Source: a virus | Virus record (IMG/VR): IMGVR_UViG_3300046467_001557 | Span: 1 to 37,270 of that record | Direction: 5' to 3' (one strand) | Length of the DNA stretch: 37,270 nt | Shown: one piece after another, positions 15,587-23,110 of the stretch | Numbering within the stretch: position 1 is the first letter of the stretch | Layout: every line of letters starts with the position of its first letter | Made by a program: the position numbers and the translations under genes | The notes under the pieces: model-generated | What the model saw: the letters and a program-made list of their open reading frames with translations, nothing else | Database searches by the model: none | What the model was told of the DNA's origin: nothing

Positions 15587-16570
15587 GTGGAGTCTAAAGA
15601 TTATAGGCTCATTCTGAAGGAGATCGTCGACGGATTCTCCACTTATTTCGTAGGCGAAGAGAAGCATTACATAAAACACCAGTCGGTTGCTGATGTCGTA
15701 GACTTTGAGTCCGTCTATGATATGCATTACAATAAGGCCCAGACCCGTGGGCTACCCACCGAGAAGGAGATTTTCGAATCCCTCGAAAAAGAAGGCATAT
15801 GGACAGCCAAGGATGATGCAGAAATCGAAAAGCAATCATTCTACGCACAAAGCCTTCAGAAAAATAAAAAAAATCTATATCTGAAAAGTGCCATAAATCA
15901 AATAAACACACAGATTAAGGAGGCCGAGGAAAAGCTCCAAGTGCTACTTAATCAAAAGCAAGACTTAATTTCCAACTCTTGCGAAAGATACGCGGTAAAT
16001 CGAGCAAATGACTTTTACATGTTCAGCAGCTTTTTTAAAGACCGCGACCTAGCTTCCCCCTTGTATACTAAAGAAGAATTTGAATACATTACTGCCAATA
16101 AAGTTAAGGGATTAGTAAATACCTATAATAGGTTCCACGAGAAGTTCTCCGAGAAGAATATACAGCATTTAGTTCTTCAGGATTTTTATAAAATATACTA
16201 TTCCTTTTCGGAGAGTTCTACGGATTTTTTCGGATCTCCGGTCGTCAAATTAACCAATTTTCAATTAAACCTTATAATCTACACTCGTGTGTTTAGTAAT
16301 TTATTTCAACAACACGATGATATTCCCGAGAAAATACAGAAAGACCCGGATGCCTTATTGGATTTCTCCAACTCTACCGAGGCCAGAGAGGAAATCAAGA
16401 AAAAGATGACGGAAACTGATGCTGGGGGGTCCAGTATCGTAGGCGCCACCAAGGAAGACCTTGAGGAATTGGGGATTTCCGCGAGCGCGGGAAAATCGCT
16501 TGAGAGCGCAGCAAAAGAAAAAGGGGGCAACCTATCAATGAAAGATTTAATGGATCTAAGTGGGGTTTAG
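15587..16570 (+). CDS. Helical protein, candidate tail assembly chaperone (downstream part)
   Basis: 327 residues from a GTG start at 15587. A GGAG lies 11 nt upstream, inside the end of the previous gene. The frame is the same as that of the preceding 254-residue ORF, so UGA readthrough would give a fusion of about 583 residues. The protein has a coiled-coil segment near residues 100-130 (INQINTQIKEAEEKLQVLL), an aromatic-rich middle (YKIYYSFSESSTDFF) and an acidic, Gly/Ser-rich C-terminus ending MKDLMDLSGV. It has no membrane segment. The role in tail assembly is inferred only from position and from pairing with its neighbour. Confidence 0.6.
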   Translation: MESKDYRLILKEIVDGFSTYFVGEEKHYIKHQSVADVVDFESVYDMHYNKAQTRGLPTEKEIFESLEKEGIWTAKDDAEIEKQSFYAQSLQKNKKNLYLKSAINQINTQIKEAEEKLQVLLNQKQDLISNSCERYAVNRANDFYMFSSFFKDRDLASPLYTKEEFEYITANKVKGLVNTYNRFHEKFSEKNIQHLVLQDFYKIYYSFSESSTDFFGSPVVKLTNFQLNLIIYTRVFSNLFQQHDDIPEKIQKDPDALLDFSNSTEAREEIKKKMTETDAGGSSIVGATKEDLEELGISASAGKSLESAAKEKGGNLSMKDLMDLSGV

Positions 16571-16620
16571 ATTTTTAAGTGTATATACTTTAAATACAAA
16601 CAACATATAGGGCAAAAAAA

Positions 16621-16737
16621 ATGGATGATGAAATAGACATAACAAGACAAGATGTGGATGGCTATCCCCTGGACCTATTCAGCTATCTTTTCACGGATAG
16701 ATTCGTTGACGGCACCTGCTGCATATTGAAGAAATAA
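16621..16737 (+). CDS. Short ORF, 38 residues
   Basis: ATG to TAA, 38 residues, acidic at the start (MDDEIDITRQDVDGYP) with two adjacent cysteines near the end. TATAGGGC lies 7 nt before the ATG. A TAAGTGTATATA block like that before 14424 lies about 30-45 nt upstream, so a transcript may begin here. It ends 5 nt before the ATG of the fibre-like gene, so it could be a real small protein or a coupling leader. Short ORFs of this size occur by chance; support is position and upstream motif only. Confidence 0.4.
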   Translation: MDDEIDITRQDVDGYPLDLFSYLFTDRFVDGTCCILKK

Positions 16738-16742
16738 TAGAA

Positions 16743-18635
16743 ATGGCCACTTATATAAAAATCAGAGAGCTTACCCCTTATGCTGAGGCCACTGGAGTAT
16801 TTAGTGGAGACATGCTGGCTTTATCTCTTGATACTACGACTGCAAATAGCCCTCATTCCGTTCAGGGGACTCAAAGAGCAACTGTAGAGCAAGTTGTAAG
16901 TTCTTATAATTTACAGCAAGCTGCAGCGACTGCCGCTGAGGCTGGGATATCTCAGGGTGATCTTGCTGATCCCGATACAGTACTCCCGCCCCAATCTGTC
17001 GTCACGACCTGGGATCCCGTCGCCCAAGAGTGCATTACGACTAACGACCCCCCTTTGACGGCCAGAACTTTTGCCTCTGCAGTCAAGCTTGGAGGAGGGC
17101 TAGAATACACGCCCAATGTAATCTCCCAAGATGCAGATGGCTGCAAGACATATGACTATACGCTTGGCTTTGCTAGTAGTACGAGCTCTACCACATTTAA
17201 CCTCGTAGTGTCTGGAGGAGCTACCGATGCGGAACACAAAATTACATCGAACGGATGGGTGAGTGGGAGATTTTCAACTCTTAAGAGCGCAACAGACTGG
17301 ATGACCGTAAATATAAGCACTGCGACAGAGATTAATTTTCTAATAGCGGGAAATGTGGAGGAGGTCGCTAAACCGTCTTACTACAACATTGGAAGCGACA
17401 CCATTCAGACCATCAATTACTTGGCTTATAGCGCTTATTCCCTGACTTACGACCAAAACACAAACATGCCCGCCAATAGCGACTCTCGATGGGCTTTTGG
17501 GTATACCGCTTACGCCGTAAATGACATCGTTCAATACACCGGAGGAAATGGCATAGTAGGCGATTGGAATTTGTATAGAGCCACAATGAACGCTGTCGGC
17601 TCCGCGCCTGAAGTGGATGGTGTGACCCAGGTCGGGTGGGAAAGAATGACGCCAGCTAAGACCACTGGAATGGCGGCGGTCGACCCTAATGGGTTTCTCC
17701 CTAATAACCCTATTTTCGATTATAGGCCGACAATTACATTTACGCAAGCTTCCACGGATGCCGGTGGCTTCAGCTACTTTTGGTTGGCGCATGCAGGGGA
17801 AACTCGATTCACGCATTTAAAATTAATCTTCAAGAACGTTAATCCGGTTGGCCACCAAGGCGTACTGCGCCTGATACGGAAGTCAGACCCTTACTTTCTT
17901 AGTCTCGCCGCAAGTGAGATTCACATAAAAGGAAACCCTTTATCCCAGGTCTTTCAGTTAATAAACAAATCAAAGATTCGAACGTATGCTAGCGCCCCGA
18001 TGGGGTTGTCAAGCGTTCCGGATCCGTATAACGTTACTGGAGCGGCTAATGCGTACGCTCCTCTGCCCGGTCTTTATCTCAGTGTCAGCGGGTCAAACAT
18101 TGGTTCAGTTGTTCAAGCCATTGATGGAACTCAAGCCTTACTGGGTAATGACTACTGGTCAACTTTTGGCACTTTCACGCTAAATGAAACCCAAGAACTC
18201 TCAAGACTCCAGTGGGGCTCGGGACTAAATCAGCTAACCACTTGCGTAGAGGCTCTATCAAGTTCACAGGTTGGAGGTAATACAGCTATGGCGATGTGCC
18301 CCGGAACTACTTTTGCCGCCGGTGGAGTCGGTCTTACCACTAATGCATATTCTGGTGCCGGCTTTTTAGGGTTAGGCGGAGCTTCTCCGAACTTTGCACC
18401 CGTTGCGGCTCGTCAGTTTATTTCGAATAACACTGTAGCAACTTGGAATAGTGGACACCGCCCACCCTTAGCGGGTAACACCAGTCTCCCGAACAGATGG
18501 CCTGGAAATGTTATGACCGACCTAAATGGAATTGCCAGCGGGGACGCGTTTATTTCATCGACATATACGGCTCCTTTATCTTCTATTGACTTGCCGACAT
18601 ATGAACGTTATCCGGACTACTTGCCGGCATATTAA
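16743..18635 (+). CDS. Tail fibre or appendage-like protein with carbohydrate-binding-like domain
   Basis: 630 residues, Gly/Ser/Thr/Asn-rich, with no membrane segment. The N-terminal 60 residues (YIKIREL...GDMLALSLD...TQRATVEQVV) resemble a short attachment domain; a relative (GIKISELNAADSLNDTDLF) occurs inside the 389-residue product of 32442-33611. Around residues 250-305 the order Y-A-V-N-D-I-V-Q-Y, W-N-L-Y-R-A and G-W-E-R-M is like chitin-binding CBM5/12 modules. The rest is beta-rich and unassigned. It ends 6 nt from the convergent stop of the neck gene at 18642 without a visible terminator. A receptor-binding or decoration role is likely but the assembly site is unknown. Confidence 0.65.
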   Translation: MATYIKIRELTPYAEATGVFSGDMLALSLDTTTANSPHSVQGTQRATVEQVVSSYNLQQAAATAAEAGISQGDLADPDTVLPPQSVVTTWDPVAQECITTNDPPLTARTFASAVKLGGGLEYTPNVISQDADGCKTYDYTLGFASSTSSTTFNLVVSGGATDAEHKITSNGWVSGRFSTLKSATDWMTVNISTATEINFLIAGNVEEVAKPSYYNIGSDTIQTINYLAYSAYSLTYDQNTNMPANSDSRWAFGYTAYAVNDIVQYTGGNGIVGDWNLYRATMNAVGSAPEVDGVTQVGWERMTPAKTTGMAAVDPNGFLPNNPIFDYRPTITFTQASTDAGGFSYFWLAHAGETRFTHLKLIFKNVNPVGHQGVLRLIRKSDPYFLSLAASEIHIKGNPLSQVFQLINKSKIRTYASAPMGLSSVPDPYNVTGAANAYAPLPGLYLSVSGSNIGSVVQAIDGTQALLGNDYWSTFGTFTLNETQELSRLQWGSGLNQLTTCVEALSSSQVGGNTAMAMCPGTTFAAGGVGLTTNAYSGAGFLGLGGASPNFAPVAARQFISNNTVATWNSGHRPPLAGNTSLPNRWPGNVMTDLNGIASGDAFISSTYTAPLSSIDLPTYERYPDYLPAY

Positions 18636-18641
18636 CCCGAA

Positions 18642-19187
18642 TTAATACGCAAATGTGTTACAGTACGCGCCGCCTGTTAGGTTGTAGGTGTCAGCTCCGG
18701 CCACTTGCCTAGGTTGAGCCCCGTAAAGATTGTAGGCATATACGAGCTCCGTTATCTTCTTGTCGGCCTCTCTGGCCATCTCGCGGTACTCTCTAGCTGC
18801 AGAACTTCTTTCTTTGGCTCCAAACGTACTTCTTTGTATGGTCGTATCCCCCTCCTTCAGGACTGTCCAGTCGCTTGACCCCATGGAAGACGCCGAGGTT
18901 TCGTCGTAAAGGCCCCTGAGCACCCTTCTCGCCTCTTTAAAGTAGTAATCCTTAATGTATATCTGTACAAGTATGTCCTTCTCCTCCTCCTGGAGGAGCG
19001 GGCTCGGGCTCCCGCCACTGGCGAATCCGAAACTTTGATTGATTAAAACGTTAAGCTGACCCAACGTGCCGCTCAAGCACCCCGAGGTAGTGGTGAGCAT
19101 AGCACTCTTTTCTGCAGTGCCAGTAATGTAGTCGAAGTCATACTCTACGACCCCGCTAGCTATTTCACCTATCTGGTTTAAAGCCAT
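18642..19187 (-). CDS. Head-tail adaptor-like protein
   Basis: 181 residues, with helix-rich middle segments (EEEKDILVQIYIKDYYFKEA; SSAAREYREMAREADKKITELVYAYN) and a Gly/Thr-rich C-terminus ending in CNTFAY. Position just downstream of the capsid gene and its small neighbour fits a head completion or adaptor protein. Its ATG overlaps the stop of the 132-residue gene by one base, indicating coupling. No specific family was recognised, so this is a positional assignment. Confidence 0.5.
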   Translation of the reverse strand: MALNQIGEIASGVVEYDFDYITGTAEKSAMLTTTSGCLSGTLGQLNVLINQSFGFASGGSPSPLLQEEEKDILVQIYIKDYYFKEARRVLRGLYDETSASSMGSSDWTVLKEGDTTIQRSTFGAKERSSAAREYREMAREADKKITELVYAYNLYGAQPRQVAGADTYNLTGGAYCNTFAY

Positions 19188-19585
19188 TAAAACCCTTCAC
19201 TCATAAGCTTCAAGAGCTTTTTGCCTTGCTCGGATTCCGGGTCAACTATAGGTTTAGTTACCTGAACAACTTTCTTAGAGCCGCCATGAGTGTATTGGTT
19301 GAACGCTTTACGGATCTTGTTTTTAAGAGTTACTTTTGTTCCCGATGGGAAAACCCCGGCGTTTACGGCTAGTTCCTGTAGGTTGGTCAGTTGCAATTCA
19401 TCAAGGGTAGCCTCTAATTCCTCTGTAGAACTAACGCCAAACGGGTTGGTTTCCTTGAATCCTAGAATATCCTCTAGGTTTCTAGCTTCCGCAGCTCCTT
19501 CGACGGAATGATTTACGCCGTCGCTGAACTCTACTTCCTTGGTTTTCTTAGCCTTCTTGGTCTTGGGTGGTGTTTTTTTAGTCAT
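19187..19585 (-). CDS. Small head/neck-region protein with SAP/Rho-N-like helices
   Basis: 132 residues from the ATG at 19585, chosen because AAGGA lies 8 nt upstream; a longer in-frame extension to 19648 would run into the terminator hairpin. The N-terminus is Lys/Thr-rich (MTKKTPPKTKKAKKTKEV). Residues about 60-105 (LDELQLTNLQELAVNAGV and TLKNKIRKAFNQ) have the helix-loop-helix look of SAP or Rho N-terminal domains, which bind nucleic acid. The gene sits between the capsid terminator and the adaptor-like gene. It could be a head completion protein or a DNA-binding virion protein. Confidence 0.5.
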   Translation of the reverse strand: MTKKTPPKTKKAKKTKEVEFSDGVNHSVEGAAEARNLEDILGFKETNPFGVSSTEELEATLDELQLTNLQELAVNAGVFPSGTKVTLKNKIRKAFNQYTHGGSKKVVQVTKPIVDPESEQGKKLLKLMSEGF

Positions 19586-19640
19586 AGTTTTTCCTTGTTC
19601 CAATGTGTTGTACACAAATATACTAATATCTAGAAACAAA

Positions 19641-19666
19641 AAATCCACCGTAAAGGTGGACTTTTT
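19641..19666 (-). terminator. Intrinsic terminator after the capsid gene
   Basis: In the minus direction TCCACC, loop TTTAC, GGTGGA is followed by TTTTTT. It lies 23 nt past the capsid stop at 19689. Six G/C-rich pairs and an uninterrupted U run make a good intrinsic terminator. An A run before the stem means it could also work on the other strand. Confidence 0.75.
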
Positions 19667-19688
19667 GAAAGTTGATGTTGATTTACTA

Positions 19689-20786
19689 TTAGGAGACTAT
19701 CCTAATACCTGTAAGAACTCGGTTGTCAAGAACCATGCGGCCTTCTTCCAACGAACCGTAGTATCCAATCTTTTGTTGACGAACGCTATATTGATCATCA
19801 GCAAGAAGAGTAAACTCGGAACCTGTTTCAGAGTCAAGAGCGACTGCACGGAAGAGAGACTCACGAGTACGGTCGAGCCCGATGATAAGATCCTTGTCGG
19901 TTTTGCCGTCAGCAGCATTCCATACCTTGGTGTACTTTTGGCCTTCGCCGAGCTCATTAATCTCCATGATGGAAATTCCGTAGAACTGAGGAACACCAGC
20001 GTTACGATAAATTTCGTTGCGCATGTCATCAGTAGCGGGAATCCCAACTGCAGCTTGTCCAGCAGTGCTGGTTACGGACTCAACCCCAATTTTGGTATTA
20101 ATTGGGTTGTAAGCCATAGCCCGAAGACCTTCAACAGCCTCAGGAGACATAATAAGGTCGGTAACGCCCTTAATGCGACTCTCAGGAGTTCCGCCGTCCC
20201 ATGCAGTGTTGATTCTCTTGGCGAGAGTCAAAAGCCTATTGAAGTCATCGAGGATAAGAGTAGTACCACCAGATGCAATTGTATGATCCTTGCCGTTAGT
20301 CTGAGCGTCGGCCAAGCTACCTAGAACTAGGTTAGCTGAAGTTGCCTCTTGTTTAAGGAGAATCTCTTGAGCTACTCGAGTAAAGGATTTTCCAACGACG
20401 TCCAAGCGTGACTTAGCTGCATAGCGTTTGTCGAAGTCGACGGCGCTATCCAATCGGTAAGTCGTGAACTTGAGTTCCGAAGCGGTTGGCGTAACAGTAT
20501 TCGTGGGAAGACCCCCGGGTACTGAAGTACTGTAAACCTTTACGTAGTCCGGCGCCGTGATATCGTAGTAGAGATCAAGCGGGATGCTTGGGTTGTCCAT
20601 TTCATTGAACTGGAAGGTCGTGAAGAGGTTGCTCAACGTGGGAGCAACATTAATAACTTCAGCCAGTACAGGACCAATAAACTCTGCCAAAGCCATTTGA
20701 GCTTCGTAAGCGACGTCTCGGTTGCGAGAGGCCATTGCTTTTACGAGTTCGACCTGTTCGTCTGTTCTTTTAAGTGTGATTTTCAT
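19689..20786 (-). CDS. Major capsid protein, HK97-fold type
   Basis: 365 residues. The order fits HK97-type capsids: a helical, charged N-terminus (KRTDEQVELVKAMASRNRD), an E-loop-like extended region (residues 60-110), a spine-like helix (SFTRVAQEILLKQEATSANLVLGS), a P-domain with DLIMSPEAVEGLRAMAY, and a strand end (GRMVLDNRVLTGIRIV). At 365 residues it is within the usual range and shows no large cleaved N-terminal domain. It follows the protease/scaffold and decoration-like genes in the order usual for tailed phages, and a terminator follows it. A GAGAGGG ribosome site precedes the ATG, consistent with high expression. Confidence 0.8.
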   Translation of the reverse strand: MKITLKRTDEQVELVKAMASRNRDVAYEAQMALAEFIGPVLAEVINVAPTLSNLFTTFQFNEMDNPSIPLDLYYDITAPDYVKVYSTSVPGGLPTNTVTPTASELKFTTYRLDSAVDFDKRYAAKSRLDVVGKSFTRVAQEILLKQEATSANLVLGSLADAQTNGKDHTIASGGTTLILDDFNRLLTLAKRINTAWDGGTPESRIKGVTDLIMSPEAVEGLRAMAYNPINTKIGVESVTSTAGQAAVGIPATDDMRNEIYRNAGVPQFYGISIMEINELGEGQKYTKVWNAADGKTDKDLIIGLDRTRESLFRAVALDSETGSEFTLLADDQYSVRQQKIGYYGSLEEGRMVLDNRVLTGIRIVS

Positions 20787-20818
20787 TGTTAATCTGCCCT
20801 CTCGGTATTGTTAAAGTA

Positions 20819-21487
20819 TTATTGGCAATTGAGTTGTATGACTGCATATTTTCCATTGCTTCCAGCGGCCCCGGTTCCTACCGAGGCGCCAGCGAAGTAA
20901 TCCGTGGAAACTCCTCGGTTTACCCGTTGGCCAGTAGCGATGACCTTGCCAACTTTGCTCCCGAGTGCAGCTGTATCAAATTTTCCTGCTGTTGCGCTAG
21001 CATACACTGACTGGCCTATCGATGTTGGACCAGTAGTGAAAGAACCGGAAGTATCAAGAGTAATGATCCCGCGACTCAAGACCGGTACGGCTTGTCCGCT
21101 AATCACCGCTTGCATCTCAATTGCCTTTTGGGGGTAATAAATTAGTTTCTCTCCGTTTTCGTCATGCGTCAGTGTTTGACGAAGGGTGACTCCCAGGGCC
21201 GCATCGACGGCGTTGGCTTCATTGACCTGAAGTGGAACCGAAGGATATTTATCCCGGCCTACGAAAGGATAGTCTGTCTTCCCTAAGTAGTTGTCGCCTT
21301 GGCCGCCGTCATAAGTTATGGGTTCCTGGGTCATGTCCCCGTTGGAAACCTTTACCAATACTCCGGCGTCATTGCCGCCTGCGGTGAAAGGCGTTGCCAT
21401 TGAGTTGGTGCCGGTTGGAAGAACGGCGTAAAGGTTTACGACGTCTTGTTCTGCGTATTGTCTGAATGGTAATAGTCTAATGGCCAT
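20819..21487 (-). CDS. Capsid decoration-like protein
   Basis: 222 residues, Gly/Ala/Thr/Val-rich, strand-rich, with no membrane segment. The middle (AVPVLSRGIITLDTSG and SSKVGKVIATGQ-like strands) and end (GKYAVIQLNCQ) suggest a small beta-barrel domain after a flexible N-terminal arm with many Asn, Gly and Asp. Position between the protease/scaffold and capsid genes is where many phages encode a head decoration or stabilisation protein. GAGGAATAA supplies a ribosome site 6 nt before the ATG. Assignment rests on position, size and composition. Confidence 0.55.
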   Translation of the reverse strand: MAIRLLPFRQYAEQDVVNLYAVLPTGTNSMATPFTAGGNDAGVLVKVSNGDMTQEPITYDGGQGDNYLGKTDYPFVGRDKYPSVPLQVNEANAVDAALGVTLRQTLTHDENGEKLIYYPQKAIEMQAVISGQAVPVLSRGIITLDTSGSFTTGPTSIGQSVYASATAGKFDTAALGSKVGKVIATGQRVNRGVSTDYFAGASVGTGAAGSNGKYAVIQLNCQ

Positions 21488-21504
21488 TTTATTATTCCTC
21501 TATA

Positions 21505-23091
21505 TTAGTATTGAATTGTTACGTTTTCTTTGGAGAAAGCTTTTTTGAATTTTTCCCTTAATGAGATGCCGTCTTCTGTAGAGGAGCCGTTATTATTGGC
21601 AATAACCTCTTCTTCTACTTCAGTGTTTTCCATAGCCTCTTCGACTACTTCTTCAGTGGGCTCCTCAGTGGCTTTGGATTGAGACAGTTCGGTCAGTCGT
21701 TGCTGGACCTGTTCCTCAACCTTTTCCTCTAGGGCTTTTTCTTGCTCTTCCGCAAATGCCTTAGTCTTGTGTTTCCACATAACCAAAAGCTTTTCGCGGT
21801 AGTCTGCATAAGCTTCTTCGCTTACATCTAAATTTTTTAAATCCGAAGCGAGAACGATTCGATCTTCGTCTTCGAGTTGAAATTCATCATCGAGTTCGCT
21901 CATCCGGTCATTGAACTTATCAGCTAGCTCGCGAGCTTCGATTTGAGTCTTTAGCTTGGAGATCTCCTCGGAAGTTCCCGAGAGTTCCTTCTTTAGGCTC
22001 TCAATCTCTTCAGTTGCAGCCTCCGAAGACTTTACTAGATCTTCTTTTTCTGCAGTCAAAGACTCTTTATCTTGTTTCCATTGTTCGTTCTTTTGGACGA
22101 TGGCATCATGAAAAACTTTAGTGATGCTCGCAATAGCTTCTTCCGAAAGTTTCTTCGAAGATGCTTGAGCCTCAAGAGTTTCGGTGATTTGTTCTAGAAT
22201 TTCTTTTTCCATAATGTTTCGATGGTTTGGTTTCTTGTCTAAAATTACATTGCCTTTTGGGGAATGGGAACTTTTTTCTTTTAAAATATTGTTTTTTATT
22301 TCGATTTTGTCGAACACGGCATCGTCTGAGGATTTTATTCGAAACTGGCTGGAGCTGTCTTCGTCTAGCGTTACCCCTTTTACTTCGGCGGCTGGATTGG
22401 CGGTGAATCCAATTCCTAAAGGATAGATGCTTCCTTTTATCAACCGATGGACTTGAACCCCGTCGTCAGTCTCTCCTGTGCCCCCATAAGCTTTAAGGAA
22501 TTGCCTGAACTCCTCCTTTTGATCCTCGTCGCTGATTACTTCTCCTTCTCTAAGATTAGCGTTTCCTAAGACAATGTCGTAATCATTAAACCCGACCTCC
22601 CAGCTGGCAGATACTTTTTGATAAAATTCATCTTCCGAATCAACTGATTTTTCTATAAGAGTTGCGAATTGAGGATTTACCGTTTTATAGACTACTGCGG
22701 ACAACGCTATGTTGAACGGTCCATCTTCGAGTTCAGCCTCTTCTTCGCTAATTATCTTATTGTCCCCGAAACTAGACAAGGAGGCTCCCACTATATGCCC
22801 CACAACTTTATTTCTTTGGTGCTCTATGTTGGTTGGCTTGTGAATAAAGTAATCTTTTATAGCTAAAGCAGTCCTCGAATCAATGCCGTCTCCATTCTTA
22901 TTAAATCTATTGGCCACCGCAGCGTTGAAGGCTACGCCTATTAGGTCTATGTTTTTAGTAAAATCAATCCCCTCCGGTATTATGTCCCTCAACGGGTCTA
23001 AGGACGCCGTAGATAATATGTCTTCTACTGAGTCTGTGGATGCCTGTATTTCTTTTGAGAAATTACAAATGTATTTAAACGGTAAAGCCAT
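21505..23091 (-). CDS. Prohead maturation protease fused to scaffold
   Basis: 528 residues in two parts. Residues 1 to about 260 look like a head maturation protease: an acidic, strand-rich domain with H91 and H99 (NIEHQRNKVVGHIVG), a serine candidate at 161 or 163 (KVSASWEVGF) and IKGSIYPLGIGFTANPAA near 240. The loop NKNGDGIDS near residue 65 resembles a calcium-binding loop. Residues about 290-530 are Glu/Lys-rich and strongly coiled coil, as in scaffolds, ending in a basic tail KKAFSKENVTIQY. The gene lies between portal and decoration/capsid genes, the standard place. Protease-scaffold fusions are known in tailed phages. The catalytic residues are candidates only. Confidence 0.75.
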   Translation of the reverse strand: MALPFKYICNFSKEIQASTDSVEDILSTASLDPLRDIIPEGIDFTKNIDLIGVAFNAAVANRFNKNGDGIDSRTALAIKDYFIHKPTNIEHQRNKVVGHIVGASLSSFGDNKIISEEEAELEDGPFNIALSAVVYKTVNPQFATLIEKSVDSEDEFYQKVSASWEVGFNDYDIVLGNANLREGEVISDEDQKEEFRQFLKAYGGTGETDDGVQVHRLIKGSIYPLGIGFTANPAAEVKGVTLDEDSSSQFRIKSSDDAVFDKIEIKNNILKEKSSHSPKGNVILDKKPNHRNIMEKEILEQITETLEAQASSKKLSEEAIASITKVFHDAIVQKNEQWKQDKESLTAEKEDLVKSSEAATEEIESLKKELSGTSEEISKLKTQIEARELADKFNDRMSELDDEFQLEDEDRIVLASDLKNLDVSEEAYADYREKLLVMWKHKTKAFAEEQEKALEEKVEEQVQQRLTELSQSKATEEPTEEVVEEAMENTEVEEEVIANNNGSSTEDGISLREKFKKAFSKENVTIQY

Positions 23092-23110
23092 GATGTAGTC
23101 TATTACACAA

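Noticed and set aside
19586-19648. Longer start for the 132-residue gene
   Set aside because: It would begin within the capsid terminator hairpin, and a good ribosome site precedes the ATG at 19585.
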